64,000 nt of DNA. Source: Flavonifractor porci. GTDB taxonomy: Bacteria > Bacillota > Clostridia > Oscillospirales > Oscillospiraceae. This document shows positions 7,278-16,143 of this stretch, piece by piece. The DNA lies in contig NZ_JBBHLB010000011.1 in NCBI RefSeq assembly GCF_037572415.1, positions 40,684-104,683 of the forward strand, in the 5' to 3' direction. The notes under the pieces were generated by a model. That model ran no database searches and was not told the origin of the DNA. It saw only the letters and a program-made list of their open reading frames with translations. The position numbers and the translations under genes were made by a program. The stretch's first letter is position 1. Each line of letters opens with the position of its first letter.

Positions 7278-8966
7278 ATGCAGCTTTTGTCCGATCTGTC
7301 CAACACCGAGGCGGTAGCCCGGCTTCGGGCGGGGGATGAGGAAGTCTTCACCCAACTGTATCAGGCCTGTTACCGCATGGTCTATCTCCAGGCCATGAAG
7401 ATCCTGGGGCAGGCTGATCAGGCTGAGCAGGTAGTACAGGATGTGTTTATCACCGTGTTCCGCTCCATCGACAAGCTGAAGGACCCGGAGGCTCTGCGGT
7501 CCTGGATCGGCGGTATTGCGGTCCGGCTGGCCCTCCATCAGCGGAAGATGCTGACCGACTCCCGTGAGTTCGCTCTGGAGGAGGAGGCTATGTTTGACCT
7601 TCTGGATTCCGGCCCGCCTGTGTCCTCGCCGGAGGATACCCTGTGTGAGCGGGACACGGGCCTGATTTTGGGAGAGCTGGTGGACCAACTCCCCGATGAG
7701 CAGCGCACCGCCGTCATGCTCTACTACTATGACCAGTGCCCTGTTAAACACATTGCGTCTATTCTGGAATGCGCCGAGGGCACGGTAAAGAGCCGCCTGA
7801 ACTATGCCCGTAAGGCGCTGGAGAAACTGATCCTTCAGCGGGAGCAGCGGGACGGGGTGCGGCTCCATGCCCTCAACCCGGGCCTGCTCTTCCTGGCTCT
7901 GCTGCTCCAGGAGCAGAATCTGGCGGTGGACCAGCAGGCCATGGAGCGGGGGCTGCTGGCCGTCAAGGGGGCCCTGGGCCTCACCGCGGCGGCAGCGGCG
8001 GGCTCTGCCGCGGGGGTTTCCGCCGCAACTGCCGCTGCCACCACCGCCTCCACGGCCGGCGGCGGTCTGACCCTGGGCAGCAAGCTGGCCATCCTGCTGG
8101 TGGCGGGGGCTGTTGCCACGGGGGGCGGCGTGTTTCTGGCCACCCGGCCCCAGCAGGAGCCTCAGCCCAGCGTTCCGGTGATGGCTGTGGTCTCCCCCAC
8201 CCCGTCCCCCTCTGCTGTGCCCTCCCCTGACGCCACAGCCACGCCGTCGGCCACCCCCAGTCCTACTCCCTCGGTCACGCCCACAGCCACGCCCAGTCCC
8301 ACGCCCACAGCCACCCCATCCGCCACCCCCAGCCCTACCCCGTCGCCCTCTCCCACGCCTGCCGCTACTCCAAGGCCCACGGCCACGCCCAGGCCAACCT
8401 CCACACCTACGCCCACCCCGGTGGTGGAGAACCGGAGCATGAGCGCTGAGCTGGGGCGCGGCTACAGCTTTGGAGGACAGTGGGGAAATCTGAACCCCTC
8501 TGACGCCGGTCTGCCGGCGGGGTTGAGCTACAGCTCTTCCAATCCCAGTGTGGCGCCCATTGACAGTTCCGGCTGGTTTACCATCCTGTCCCCCGGCACG
8601 GTGGTGCTGACGGCTGTCAGCCCCCGGGAACCCGACGTCCACTATACCATTACGGTGCAGGCCAAGGATGAAGTGCCCTGGGACTACCAGTTGGACGGCA
8701 TCACCCTCAATGTGGGGCAGAGCCGGTATCACGGATTTTCTTCCTATTCCCTGTATACCAACTTTACCATTGCCTCTACCGCATGGAGCAGCAGCGATCC
8801 GTCGGTGGTGACGGTGGGCAACCAGGAGCCCACAATCTGTCAGCTCACTGCCAACGCCCCGGGCACAGCCACCATCAGCGGCGTAGTCACCTTGCGCGTG
8901 GATAGTCAGGAGGGCGTGCTGACTTTTACCGACAACGTGTCCTTCCAGGTCACCGTAAACGCATAA
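7278..8966 (+). CDS. Membrane-tethered ECF-like sigma factor with extracellular Ig-like domain
   Basis: 562 aa. Residues 1-185 form a sigma-70 family ECF sigma factor: region 2 with GDEEVFTQLYQACYRMVY and AEQVVQDVFITVFRSIDKLK, and region 4 with LPDEQRTAVMLYYYDQCPVK then ECAEGTVKSRLNYARKALEK. An Ala-rich stretch leads into one membrane helix (about 264-288), then a Pro/Thr/Ser-rich stalk of about 85 residues (about 296-382), then a beta-rich domain to the end with BIG2-like SSSNPSVAPIDSSG and SSSDPSVVTVG segments. Normally a separate anti-sigma protein provides the membrane sensor; here sigma and sensor are one chain, so release would need proteolysis or signalling across the helix. Start at the ATG at 7278 behind GGGAGG. 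No separate anti-sigma gene is visible. Confidence 0.85.
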   Translation: MQLLSDLSNTEAVARLRAGDEEVFTQLYQACYRMVYLQAMKILGQADQAEQVVQDVFITVFRSIDKLKDPEALRSWIGGIAVRLALHQRKMLTDSREFALEEEAMFDLLDSGPPVSSPEDTLCERDTGLILGELVDQLPDEQRTAVMLYYYDQCPVKHIASILECAEGTVKSRLNYARKALEKLILQREQRDGVRLHALNPGLLFLALLLQEQNLAVDQQAMERGLLAVKGALGLTAAAAAGSAAGVSAATAAATTASTAGGGLTLGSKLAILLVAGAVATGGGVFLATRPQQEPQPSVPVMAVVSPTPSPSAVPSPDATATPSATPSPTPSVTPTATPSPTPTATPSATPSPTPSPSPTPAATPRPTATPRPTSTPTPTPVVENRSMSAELGRGYSFGGQWGNLNPSDAGLPAGLSYSSSNPSVAPIDSSGWFTILSPGTVVLTAVSPREPDVHYTITVQAKDEVPWDYQLDGITLNVGQSRYHGFSSYSLYTNFTIASTAWSSSDPSVVTVGNQEPTICQLTANAPGTATISGVVTLRVDSQEGVLTFTDNVSFQVTVNA

Positions 8967-9014
8967 TGACCGGGACGCGGTCGTTGGAAAAAAGTTAAAA
9001 AATTTGTCCGGCCT

Positions 9015-9050
9015 TAAAACCAGTCTGCCGGTTCAGAACACTAACAGACA
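9015..9050 (+). promoter_or_regulatory. Candidate sigma-dependent promoter of the surface protein
   Basis: TAAAACC at 9015-9021 and AACAGAC at 9043-9049, the same two boxes and spacing as upstream of the preceding sigma gene. It lies about 45 bases before the start codon. Confidence 0.4.
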
Positions 9051-9092
9051 AAGCCCCTGCAACATCCCAAATCAAGAGAAGGAGAATGCCCG

Positions 9093-12000
9093 ATGAAAAA
9101 ACGATCTTTACGACTGCTTTCCTGTCTGTGTGTTCTGGCTATGGTCATCTCCATGCTGCCGGCGGCCTGGGCCGCGGAGCTGACGCCCCTGAGATCCAAC
9201 ATTGCCGGCGGTACCTACAACGGCAACTGGGCGGTGCCCATTGACGCCTACCTGTACCAGGACGGCGACAACCTGGTGCGGGTGGAAAATTTCAAGGGTG
9301 TCAAAATCGTCGATGCCCAGGGAAATTTCATCAAGTGGAGCGCCTATCCCAGGCTGGTGGCTGAGACCTACGACAGCAGCTTCCGGCTGATCTCCTCGGT
9401 GGATCTGGAGATGGAGCTGGACCTGTGGGGCGGCTTCTATGCCGGTGAGGACTACAACTTCCTGATCTTCGGCCAGGAGAACCCCAGTGAGGACGACAAC
9501 GCCGAGGTCATCCGGGTGGTGAAGTACGACAAGGACTTCAACCGCCTGGGCCAGGCCAGCCTGCGGGGGGCCAACACCACCATCCCCTTTGACGCCGGCA
9601 GCCTGCGGTGCGACGAGTACAACGGCTACCTCTATGTGCGCACCAGCCATGAGATGTACCGGTCGGGCGGCGGGTTGAACCACCAGGCCAACCTGACCTT
9701 CTCGGTGCGCCAGTCCGATATGACCATCACCGACGGCTATCACGACGTGGTGGCCAACAAGGGCTATGTGTCCCACTCCTTCAACCAGTTCATCCTGGTG
9801 GACAGCCAGGGCCGTCTGGTGGCCCTGGACCACGGCGACGCCTACCCCAGAGGGGCCTGCCTGTCCCTTTACGACAACAAGGCGGGGAGCGACACCTTCG
9901 CCAACGGCTGCAAGACCTTCAACCTGACCACATGGTCCGGCAGGGTGGGCGAGAATACCACCGGCGCCAATGTGACCGACCTGGCGGAGACCGCCTCCGG
10001 CTACCTGGCGGCCTACAGCAGCACCGGCAAGGGCTCGGCCTCCACCATCGGACAAGACCCCATGAACATCTTCCTGAGCTATACCAGCAAGGACGATATT
10101 TCCCCCAGCGGCACCACCGTGCGCCAGATCACCTCCTGGCCCAGCGGCTCCGACCTGTACGGCTCCCAGCCTGTGCTGGTCCCCACCGGTCCGGAGGGCG
10201 GCTACATCCTGTGGCAGCTGGCTGAAAAATGGGATAACGGCTACTATTACAATAAAGAAAGCGTTCAGTATGCCGCCTATTCCGCCGACGGCACCGTCTC
10301 CGACATTAAGACCGCCGACGGCGTGCGGCTGTCCCGCTGCCATCCCATCAGCTGGGACGGCAAGGTGGTGTGGTACTCCACCTTCGATTCCACGCCCGTG
10401 TTTTATGTACTGGACGGCTCCGGGATCCACTCCTATCCCGTTGGGGAAAGCGGCGGGCAGCAGCCTGATCCCGACCCCACCCCCGACCCGGAGCCTACCC
10501 CCGACCCCGGCGATGCCCACTCAGTGGGCGTGGAGCGGATGCTGGCCGCCCCCACCATTGACTCCGAGGCCGCCCTTAAGACCGACGGCTCTGTGTGGAT
10601 GTGGAGCGCCTCGGCGGCCGACCTGGGCAAGTACAATCAGGAGGACCAGTACGGAAACCGTTACCAGGACACCCCTGTCAAGGTGATGGACGACTGCCTG
10701 TCCGTTGGGAACTTCTGGTGCGTCAAAAAGGACCATTCCCTGTGGATGTGGGGCAATGCGAGCGCCATCTCCGGAAATTACAGGGACCAGGGCAAACAGA
10801 GCCAGCCTATCAAGGTGATGGACGATGTGTCCTATTTTGACGGCAACTACCTGTGCTATGTGGCCCTCAAGACCGACGGTACCCTGTGGGGCTGGGGAGA
10901 TATGAGCTGCATCACCGGCGACAACAGCCGGCAGGACATGACCTCGGTGTACGAGGCGGTAAAGCTGATGGACAATGTGAAGCAGGCCCAGTGTACCGGC
11001 TGGGGCTGGATGGCCCTGAAGGAGGACGGCACCCTGTGGTCCTGCGGCATCAGCAACCTGTCCAACCTAAACGCCCAGGACTATGTTTTTGGCAACCAGC
11101 TGATTCCCCTCACCCACATCATGAACGACGTGGCCGCCTTTGACCTGGGCTGGCAGAACACCATGGTCATTAAGAACGACGGTTCCCTGTGGACCTGGGG
11201 AGACAGCTCCTGCGGCCAGATCGGCAACGGCGGAGACTATGGCGAACAGCAGGGCAACAGCTATTGGTACGACACTCCCTACAAGGTCATGGACGACGTG
11301 GTGTATGCCAGCGCCGGCAGCACCGCCTACGCCATCACCAGTGACGGAACCCTCTACGGCTGGGGCCGCAACGAAAATAACCAGCTCAACCGTGCCGGCG
11401 GAAACTACACCAGCCTGGGTAATCCCTACGACGAAGTGACGTGTCAGTCCACCCCCGTGGTGGTGGCCAAGGACGTGTATGCCGTGTCGCACAGCGATGA
11501 CTACGGCGTGCTGTTCCTGAAGAAGGACGGCTCTTTGTGGGTGTGCGGGCCCAACATCAGCGGCGACCTGGGGATTCCCGGAGTAGACCGGGTGGATACC
11601 CTGACCAAGCTGATGGACGGCGTGGCTCTGCCCGGCGGCGGTGAGAGCGGCAGCATCTCCTTCCGCGACGTGCCCGCCGGCCAGTGGTACGCCGACTATG
11701 TAGCGAAGGCCGCCCAGGCCGGCCTGATGAAGGGTACCGGCGGCGACAAGTTCAGCCCCAACGGCACCCTCACCGTGGCCGAGGTGGTCACCCTTACCGC
11801 CCGGCTCCATGCCGATCGCCAGGGGGAGAGCGTTCCCGCCTCTGACGGCGTATGGTACCTGGGCGCCTACAACTACTGCGTGGATCAGGGCCTGTTTACC
11901 ACCAGCGAGGTGCCCCTGTCCACCATGCTGAACAAGGCCACCCGCTTCCAGATGGTGGACCTGCTGGACCGGGCGGTGCCCCAGGAGGAGAAGCAGGTCA

Positions 12001-12194
12001 TCAAAGTGGTGTTCAACGGTGAGGTACCCGACGTACACGAGACCGATCCCTACGGCCCCGTGGTCTACCTGTGGTACCGGGCCGGCATCGTGGAGGGAGA
12101 CAGCAATGGAAACTTCCACGGTGATACCAATATCAGCCGGGCGGAGACGGCAGCCATTCTTTGCCGCCTGGCTGGACTGACCCCTCGGGTATGA
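9093..12194 (+). CDS. Secreted S-layer-anchored protein with RCC1-like repeats
   Basis: 1033-aa surface protein. A signal peptide (KKRSLRLLSCLCVLAM... to AWA, residues 1-26) is followed by a beta-rich N-terminal domain to about 440, an Asp/Pro linker (about 451-473), and a series of RCC1-like repeats (about 475-850) recognisable by ALKTDGSVWMW, ALKTDGTLWGWG, ALKEDGTLWSCG, VIKNDGSLWTWG and AITSDGTLYGWG. Three SLH modules close the protein (about 858-1033; FRDVPAGQWYADYVAKAAQ, then WYLGAYNYCVDQGL, then YLWYRAGIVEGDSNG). SLH modules bind secondary cell-wall polymer. It follows the tethered sigma gene by 126 bp and shares its promoter-like motif, so it may be that sigma factor's target. Ligand unknown. 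Confidence 0.88.
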   Translation: MKKRSLRLLSCLCVLAMVISMLPAAWAAELTPLRSNIAGGTYNGNWAVPIDAYLYQDGDNLVRVENFKGVKIVDAQGNFIKWSAYPRLVAETYDSSFRLISSVDLEMELDLWGGFYAGEDYNFLIFGQENPSEDDNAEVIRVVKYDKDFNRLGQASLRGANTTIPFDAGSLRCDEYNGYLYVRTSHEMYRSGGGLNHQANLTFSVRQSDMTITDGYHDVVANKGYVSHSFNQFILVDSQGRLVALDHGDAYPRGACLSLYDNKAGSDTFANGCKTFNLTTWSGRVGENTTGANVTDLAETASGYLAAYSSTGKGSASTIGQDPMNIFLSYTSKDDISPSGTTVRQITSWPSGSDLYGSQPVLVPTGPEGGYILWQLAEKWDNGYYYNKESVQYAAYSADGTVSDIKTADGVRLSRCHPISWDGKVVWYSTFDSTPVFYVLDGSGIHSYPVGESGGQQPDPDPTPDPEPTPDPGDAHSVGVERMLAAPTIDSEAALKTDGSVWMWSASAADLGKYNQEDQYGNRYQDTPVKVMDDCLSVGNFWCVKKDHSLWMWGNASAISGNYRDQGKQSQPIKVMDDVSYFDGNYLCYVALKTDGTLWGWGDMSCITGDNSRQDMTSVYEAVKLMDNVKQAQCTGWGWMALKEDGTLWSCGISNLSNLNAQDYVFGNQLIPLTHIMNDVAAFDLGWQNTMVIKNDGSLWTWGDSSCGQIGNGGDYGEQQGNSYWYDTPYKVMDDVVYASAGSTAYAITSDGTLYGWGRNENNQLNRAGGNYTSLGNPYDEVTCQSTPVVVAKDVYAVSHSDDYGVLFLKKDGSLWVCGPNISGDLGIPGVDRVDTLTKLMDGVALPGGGESGSISFRDVPAGQWYADYVAKAAQAGLMKGTGGDKFSPNGTLTVAEVVTLTARLHADRQGESVPASDGVWYLGAYNYCVDQGLFTTSEVPLSTMLNKATRFQMVDLLDRAVPQEEKQVIKVVFNGEVPDVHETDPYGPVVYLWYRAGIVEGDSNGNFHGDTNISRAETAAILCRLAGLTPRV

Positions 12195-12261
12195 CACGGC
12201 ACCTGCCTTTATTTGGACAACAATTTTATGGAATTTAACCTAGGATAATGTAGAAACCACG

Positions 12262-12294
12262 CAAAATATGATAAAATAAAGTACTCATATTTTG
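12262..12294 (+). promoter_or_regulatory. Inverted repeat before the Crp/Fnr gene
   Basis: Perfect CAAAATATG-N15-CATATTTTG, with a second nested repeat AGTAC-N9-GTACT at 12280-12298, ending 14-18 bases before the start codon. It could be an autoregulatory operator or a leader hairpin. Confidence 0.4.
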
Positions 12295-12311
12295 TACTGG
12301 GGGGATGAGAG

Positions 12312-12911
12312 ATGGATCTGCCGGAGTTATACCATCACCTGTTTGGACTGTCGGACCAGGCTCTCATCCAGCGGCTCACGGAGTGGAGCGAGCTGCGGAG
12401 TGTGAAAAAGGGCCACCTGCTCTACCGGGAGGGCGAGGTTCCGGCAAAGCTGACCTTTTTGGTCCAGGGGCTGCTGCGGGGCTACTTCCTGGACGCTGGC
12501 GGCCGGGATATCACCGACTGCTTTGCCTTTGAGCCGGGATCTCCCGCTACCGCCTGCATTGCTCTGGGGGAGCCGGCCACCATCAACATTGAGGCCCTTA
12601 CCGACAGCCTGGTGCTGGAGCTGCCCATGAGCCTGGTGCTGGAACTGCTGGAGGAACACCCCCAGCTCTACCGCCTGTACAGCGGTTTTCTGCTGGATGC
12701 CCTCAAGCGCCACTGGGAGGTGAAGGCCGCCATGTACCAGTATGACGCCATGGAGCGCTATCAGTGGTTTCTGCGGGCCTATCCGGACCTGCACCGCCAT
12801 GTCAGCGGCAAGCACGTGGCCTCCTTCCTGGGCATGACCCAGGTGACGCTCAGCCGCCTGCGCCGCACCCTGCGGGAGGCGGGCCAGCTCCAGACCAACG
12901 AAGAAGATTAA
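12312..12911 (+). CDS. Crp/Fnr-family transcriptional regulator
   Basis: 199-aa regulator with an N-terminal cyclic-nucleotide-binding-like beta roll (about 20-120; LLYREGEVPAKLTFLVQGLL) and a short C-terminal helix-turn-helix (about 165-190; SGKHVASFLGMTQVTLSRLR). It lacks the N-terminal cysteine cluster of oxygen-sensing Fnr. The cAMP-binding Arg/Ser signature is also not evident, so the effector may be something else. ATG start with a GGGGGATGA site. Stands alone between the surface protein and a terminator. The inverted repeat just upstream may be its own site. Confidence 0.88.
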   Translation: MDLPELYHHLFGLSDQALIQRLTEWSELRSVKKGHLLYREGEVPAKLTFLVQGLLRGYFLDAGGRDITDCFAFEPGSPATACIALGEPATINIEALTDSLVLELPMSLVLELLEEHPQLYRLYSGFLLDALKRHWEVKAAMYQYDAMERYQWFLRAYPDLHRHVSGKHVASFLGMTQVTLSRLRRTLREAGQLQTNEED

Positions 12912-12914
12912 CGA

Positions 12915-12952
12915 AAAAAGGAGGTATCGCCTTGGCGATACCTCCTTTTTTG
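12915..12952. terminator. Bidirectional terminator
   Basis: A18-bp stem AAAAAAGGAGGTATCG.../...CCTCCTTTTTT between the convergent Crp-like and MATE genes, with A and T tails on both sides. Confidence 0.9.
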
Positions 12953-12959
12953 TTTGGGT

Positions 12960-14342
12960 TCAGGCGTGTTTGTGCTCCAACTCCTCCTGCCGGCGGGCCA
13001 GGATACGGGGAAACCGCCACAGGAAAATCGACCCGGTGGTGATAGCGGCCAGGATGTCGGCGGCAGGCTCAGAGAGAAAGACTGCCATTACCTTGTCCTG
13101 GAACAGGAGGGGCAGGATAAAAATCAGAGGGATGAGCAGGATCACCTTACGCAGCAGAGCCAGGAAAAGAGAGACTTTGGCCTGCCCCAGGGCCACAAAG
13201 GTCTGCTGACAGGCGTTTTGAATGCCCAGCATGAACATACCGGCGGCGTAGATCCGCAGAGACCAGACGGCGATGGATACCAGCTCCGGCTTGTCGTTGA
13301 ACATGGCCACAAAAACGCCGGGGAACAGTTCAATGGCGAGACAGGCGGTGCAGCTGAAGGTCAGGGCGCAGGTAATGAGCAGGCGGAAGGTCTTTTTGAC
13401 GCGGTCCAGGTTGCCTGCGCCGTAGTTGAAGCCGATGATGGGCTGTGCGCCCTGGCTCAGGCCCTGGAAGAGCAGATAAAACACCTGCATAATGCTGGAG
13501 CAGATGGTCATGGCGCCCACGGCAGGGGTGCCGCCATAGGCCTTCAGGGAGGAGTTAAAGGCGATATTGACCAGACTTTCGGTGGACTGCATGATGAAGG
13601 GGGAGATTCCAAGGGCCAGCACAGGGGCCAGCACCTTAAAGTTCAAACGGAAGAAGCGCTTTTGCAGTCTCAGCTTGGTGCGGCTGCCCGACAGGAAGCG
13701 CACCACCCAGACGGCGGAGACGATCTGTGCGGTAATGGTAGCCAGGGCGGCGCCCTGTACGCCCATTCCAAACCCGAAAATAAAAATGGGGTCCAGTACA
13801 ATGTTGATCACAGCGCCGATGAGCACGGTGGCCATGCCGATGGTGGAAAAGCCCTGGGCGGTAATAAAGAAGTTGAGGCCCAGGGAGAGCTCCACCGCAA
13901 TGGTGCCCCACAGATAGATAGAAAGATATTCCACTGCATAGCCAATGGTCTCCTGAGTAGCGCCGAAGAGGAGAAGCATGGGCTGTTTGATCAGCTGAAA
14001 GACTGTAGTGACCACCAGGCTGAGCACCACCAGCAGGGTAAAGCAGCCGCCCAGGATGGCGTTGGCCTGTTCCACTTTTCCTTCGCCCATCCGTACCACT
14101 GCCCGGGAGCCGCCGCCCATGCCCACCAGGGCGGAGATGGCGGAGACGAACATCAGCACCGGGAAGCAGACCCCCAGACCGGTGAGGGCCAGATCCCCCA
14201 CCCCTTCAATATGACCGATGTACATCCGGTCCACAATGTTGTAAAGAGCATTGACCAGCTGGGCGGTGACGGTGGGAATGGCCAGCCGCAGCAGCAGCTT
14301 GCCTACCGGGTCCCGTCCTAAATCGTTTTCTCGCTTTGCCAA
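12960..14342 (-). CDS. MATE-family multidrug/cation antiporter
   Basis: 460-aa inner-membrane exporter with about 12 helices, typical MATE length. The N-terminus DPVGKLLLRLAIPTVTAQLV with NIVDRMYIGHI, and the segment VGMGGGSRAVVRMGEGK, are diagnostic of the family. The second half repeats the pattern (PAVGAMTICSSIMQVFYLL, QGAQPIIGFNYGAGN). It exports drugs or other amphiphiles using Na+ or H+. Starts with TTG at 14342, five bases after the stop of the HD gene, so the two are translationally coupled. Substrate unknown. Confidence 0.93.
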   Translation of the reverse strand: MAKRENDLGRDPVGKLLLRLAIPTVTAQLVNALYNIVDRMYIGHIEGVGDLALTGLGVCFPVLMFVSAISALVGMGGGSRAVVRMGEGKVEQANAILGGCFTLLVVLSLVVTTVFQLIKQPMLLLFGATQETIGYAVEYLSIYLWGTIAVELSLGLNFFITAQGFSTIGMATVLIGAVINIVLDPIFIFGFGMGVQGAALATITAQIVSAVWVVRFLSGSRTKLRLQKRFFRLNFKVLAPVLALGISPFIMQSTESLVNIAFNSSLKAYGGTPAVGAMTICSSIMQVFYLLFQGLSQGAQPIIGFNYGAGNLDRVKKTFRLLITCALTFSCTACLAIELFPGVFVAMFNDKPELVSIAVWSLRIYAAGMFMLGIQNACQQTFVALGQAKVSLFLALLRKVILLIPLIFILPLLFQDKVMAVFLSEPAADILAAITTGSIFLWRFPRILARRQEELEHKHA

Positions 14343-14347
14343 AATGA

Positions 14348-14932
14348 TTACGCCTCGTCTTTCTCCAGAAAATAGGTGGCCTCCATGTCCGCCACGCTGA
14401 GGGCGAAGGCCAGAGGGTACTGCTGGAAGGCCTGACCCACCAGCCGCTTGTCCTCATCGCCGGAGAAGCCCATGTGCCAGCGGATGGCCATGGCCTCCTC
14501 CCGGGTGAGGCGCAAAAAGCCGGAAAGGATGTACACGCTCTTCTCCCCGTGGCCGTAGGGCAGAGTATCTTCGTAGAAGAAGGTGGGCACGCTCTGCCAC
14601 TTGCCGTCGGGGCCCTTTACATTGCGGGTGCCGCCCCGGTAGCAGCCGATCTTGCATACGTCATGGAGGAGGGAGACCAGGGCAACCGTCTCCGGGGCGT
14701 AGTCCAGGCCGTACAGCTCCCGCACCCGTTCCCGCTCCAGGTAGGCCTCCAGGCAGCGGTAGACGTTGACGCTGTGCTCGCACAGACCGCCGGGGTAGGA
14801 GCCGTGGAATCGGGCCGAGGCGGGAGAGGTGAAAAAGTCGCTCTTGTGTTCCAGATAGTCCAGCAGAGCGTCGGAGCCCTCCCGGTGGATGTTGTCCCGG
14901 TAGATCTGAAGAAATACTTCCTTACTGTCCAT
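14348..14932 (-). CDS. HD-domain hydrolase
   Basis: 194-aa protein with an HD metal-dependent phosphohydrolase signature: His in GGLCEHSVNVYRC, the HD pair in LVSLLHDVCKIGCY, and a later His (RWHMGFSGDE). Related clostridial proteins are annotated only as HD hydrolases; the substrate could be a nucleotide or a modified base. The ATG at 14932 follows GAGGAGGT; an in-frame extension to 14998 has no ribosome site. Upstream of and coupled to the MATE gene. Confidence 0.8.
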   Translation of the reverse strand: MDSKEVFLQIYRDNIHREGSDALLDYLEHKSDFFTSPASARFHGSYPGGLCEHSVNVYRCLEAYLERERVRELYGLDYAPETVALVSLLHDVCKIGCYRGGTRNVKGPDGKWQSVPTFFYEDTLPYGHGEKSVYILSGFLRLTREEAMAIRWHMGFSGDEDKRLVGQAFQQYPLAFALSVADMEATYFLEKDEA

Positions 14933-15048
14933 GACAGACCTCCTCGTGATTCGCTTAAAACTCAGTATAGCACAGCACCCCGCAAAAAACCACCCCATGC
15001 ACCACTGATTCGTACCCCGAATAGAATGGGCGGAACAGGAGGTGCTCC

Positions 15049-15618
15049 ATGGAGTGGTTTTCCATGCTGGCGGCGGCGGTCCTGTTTGCCGCCGCCTGTA
15101 ATTTTGATACGGTCATCCTGGCCATGGGCTGGGCTGTGCGGGGGGTGCGCCCCTCCCCTGCTCATACCCTGGTCATCGGGGTGCTGACCACCCTCATCAC
15201 CTGGCTGTCCCTGGTGCTGGGCGAGGGAGCTGCTGCCACTCTGGGCCGCAGCTTTGCCGGAGCCCTGGGGGGCCTGGTGCTGGCGGGGATCGGGCTGTGG
15301 TTTGTGCTGGACTGGCTGCGGGGCCTGGGCGATCCCGGACAGGAGGATACTCCCGCCGCCGGGAAAAGCCTGCTGGGCTGGGTGGCTCTGGCCGCCGCCC
15401 TGGCGGTGAACAACGCCGGGGTGGGTGTGGCCGCCGGCGCCTCCGGCGTAGGCCCAGGCTTGGCCTCTCTGGCCAATTTCGTACTTACCCTGGCCGCCCT
15501 GCCCCTGGGCCGGGTACTGGCCGACAAGGTGGCCGGGCGGCTGCTGGGCCGGTTTGCCCTCCCGCTGTCCGGCTTGCTCCTCATCGCCCTGGGGGTGTGG
15601 CAGGTGCTGGGGGGATAA
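15049..15618 (+). CDS. YtaF/MntP-like membrane protein
   Basis: 189-aa six-helix membrane protein of the MntP/YtaF superfamily. The two halves each carry the internal-repeat motif with an acidic or Asn residue in a helix: ACNFDTVILAMGWAVRGVR near the N-terminus and LAVNNAGVGVAAGASG after the middle loop. YtaF proteins are sporulation-associated; MntP exports manganese. The NxDT and AVNNAG motifs look more like YtaF than the DAFAV-type MntP sites. ATG behind AGGAGGT. Single gene before a terminator. Whether it moves a metal is unproven. Confidence 0.75.
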   Translation: MEWFSMLAAAVLFAAACNFDTVILAMGWAVRGVRPSPAHTLVIGVLTTLITWLSLVLGEGAAATLGRSFAGALGGLVLAGIGLWFVLDWLRGLGDPGQEDTPAAGKSLLGWVALAAALAVNNAGVGVAAGASGVGPGLASLANFVLTLAALPLGRVLADKVAGRLLGRFALPLSGLLLIALGVWQVLGG

Positions 15619-15620
15619 GA

Positions 15621-15654
15621 AAAAGACCTGCTGCACAGGTGCAGCAGGTCTTTT
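15621..15654. terminator. Bidirectional terminator
   Basis: 16-bp perfect stem (AAAAGACCTGCTGCAC and its complement) between two convergent genes, with A and T tails. Confidence 0.88.
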
Positions 15655-15671
15655 GTGATGTACGGATGGAA

Positions 15672-16115
15672 TTACTTCCGGCCGCCGCGGCGGGAGCTGC
15701 GGCGCTCAGCCTGGCGCAGCTCGGACAGCTTGCTGTCGGAAGAGGCCATAAACTGCTTCAGCCGGTCCTCAAAGGTGGTGGGCTCGGCGGGAGCGGGCTT
15801 GCCCCGGAAACCGCCGTTGAAGCCGCCGGGACGTCCGCCGGGCCGGCCCTGACCGCCGTGACCGACGGGACGGGGGGGCGGATCCATAGCCTTCTTAATG
15901 GAGAGGTTGATACGGCCGTTCTCGTCGATGCCGATGACCTTGACCTTGACCTCCTGCCCTTCCTTCAGATGATCCTTTACATCGTTCACATAGGAATAGG
16001 CGATCTCAGAGATATGCACCAGCCCCGATTTGCCCTCGGGCAGCGAGACGAAAGCGCCGAACTTCGTGATGCCTGTGACCTTTCCTTCCACAATCGTACC
16101 AACACCAAACTCCAT
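15672..16115 (-). CDS. yabR: S1-domain RNA-binding protein (YabR/GSP13-like)
   Basis: 147 aa. One S1 domain occupies residues 1-75 (VGTIVEGKVTGITKFGAFVS, LPEGKSGLVHISEIAYSYV, VKVKVIGIDENGRINLSIKK), followed by a Gly/Arg/Pro-rich disordered tail with a basic C-terminus (RRSSRRGGRK). In B. subtilis a gene of this type follows divIC, the same order as here, which supports the YabR assignment. Probably binds RNA or ribosomes. Its start lies 28 bases after divIC. Confidence 0.88.
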   Translation of the reverse strand: MEFGVGTIVEGKVTGITKFGAFVSLPEGKSGLVHISEIAYSYVNDVKDHLKEGQEVKVKVIGIDENGRINLSIKKAMDPPPRPVGHGGQGRPGGRPGGFNGGFRGKPAPAEPTTFEDRLKQFMASSDSKLSELRQAERRSSRRGGRK

Positions 16116-16143
16116 TTGCCTGAAAAATCCTCTCTTTCAAAAT

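Noticed and set aside
8165..8425. Tandem-looking short repeats that might be a CRISPR or minisatellite
   Set aside because: They encode the Pro/Thr/Ser stalk of the sigma-factor protein in frame, with no regular spacers.
6183..8732. 849-codon open frame on the minus strand opposite the DUF2156 and sigma-factor genes
   Set aside because: Low-complexity Gly/Arg/His-rich shadow of GC-rich coding sequence; no ribosome site or domain, and both plus-strand genes have clear domains.
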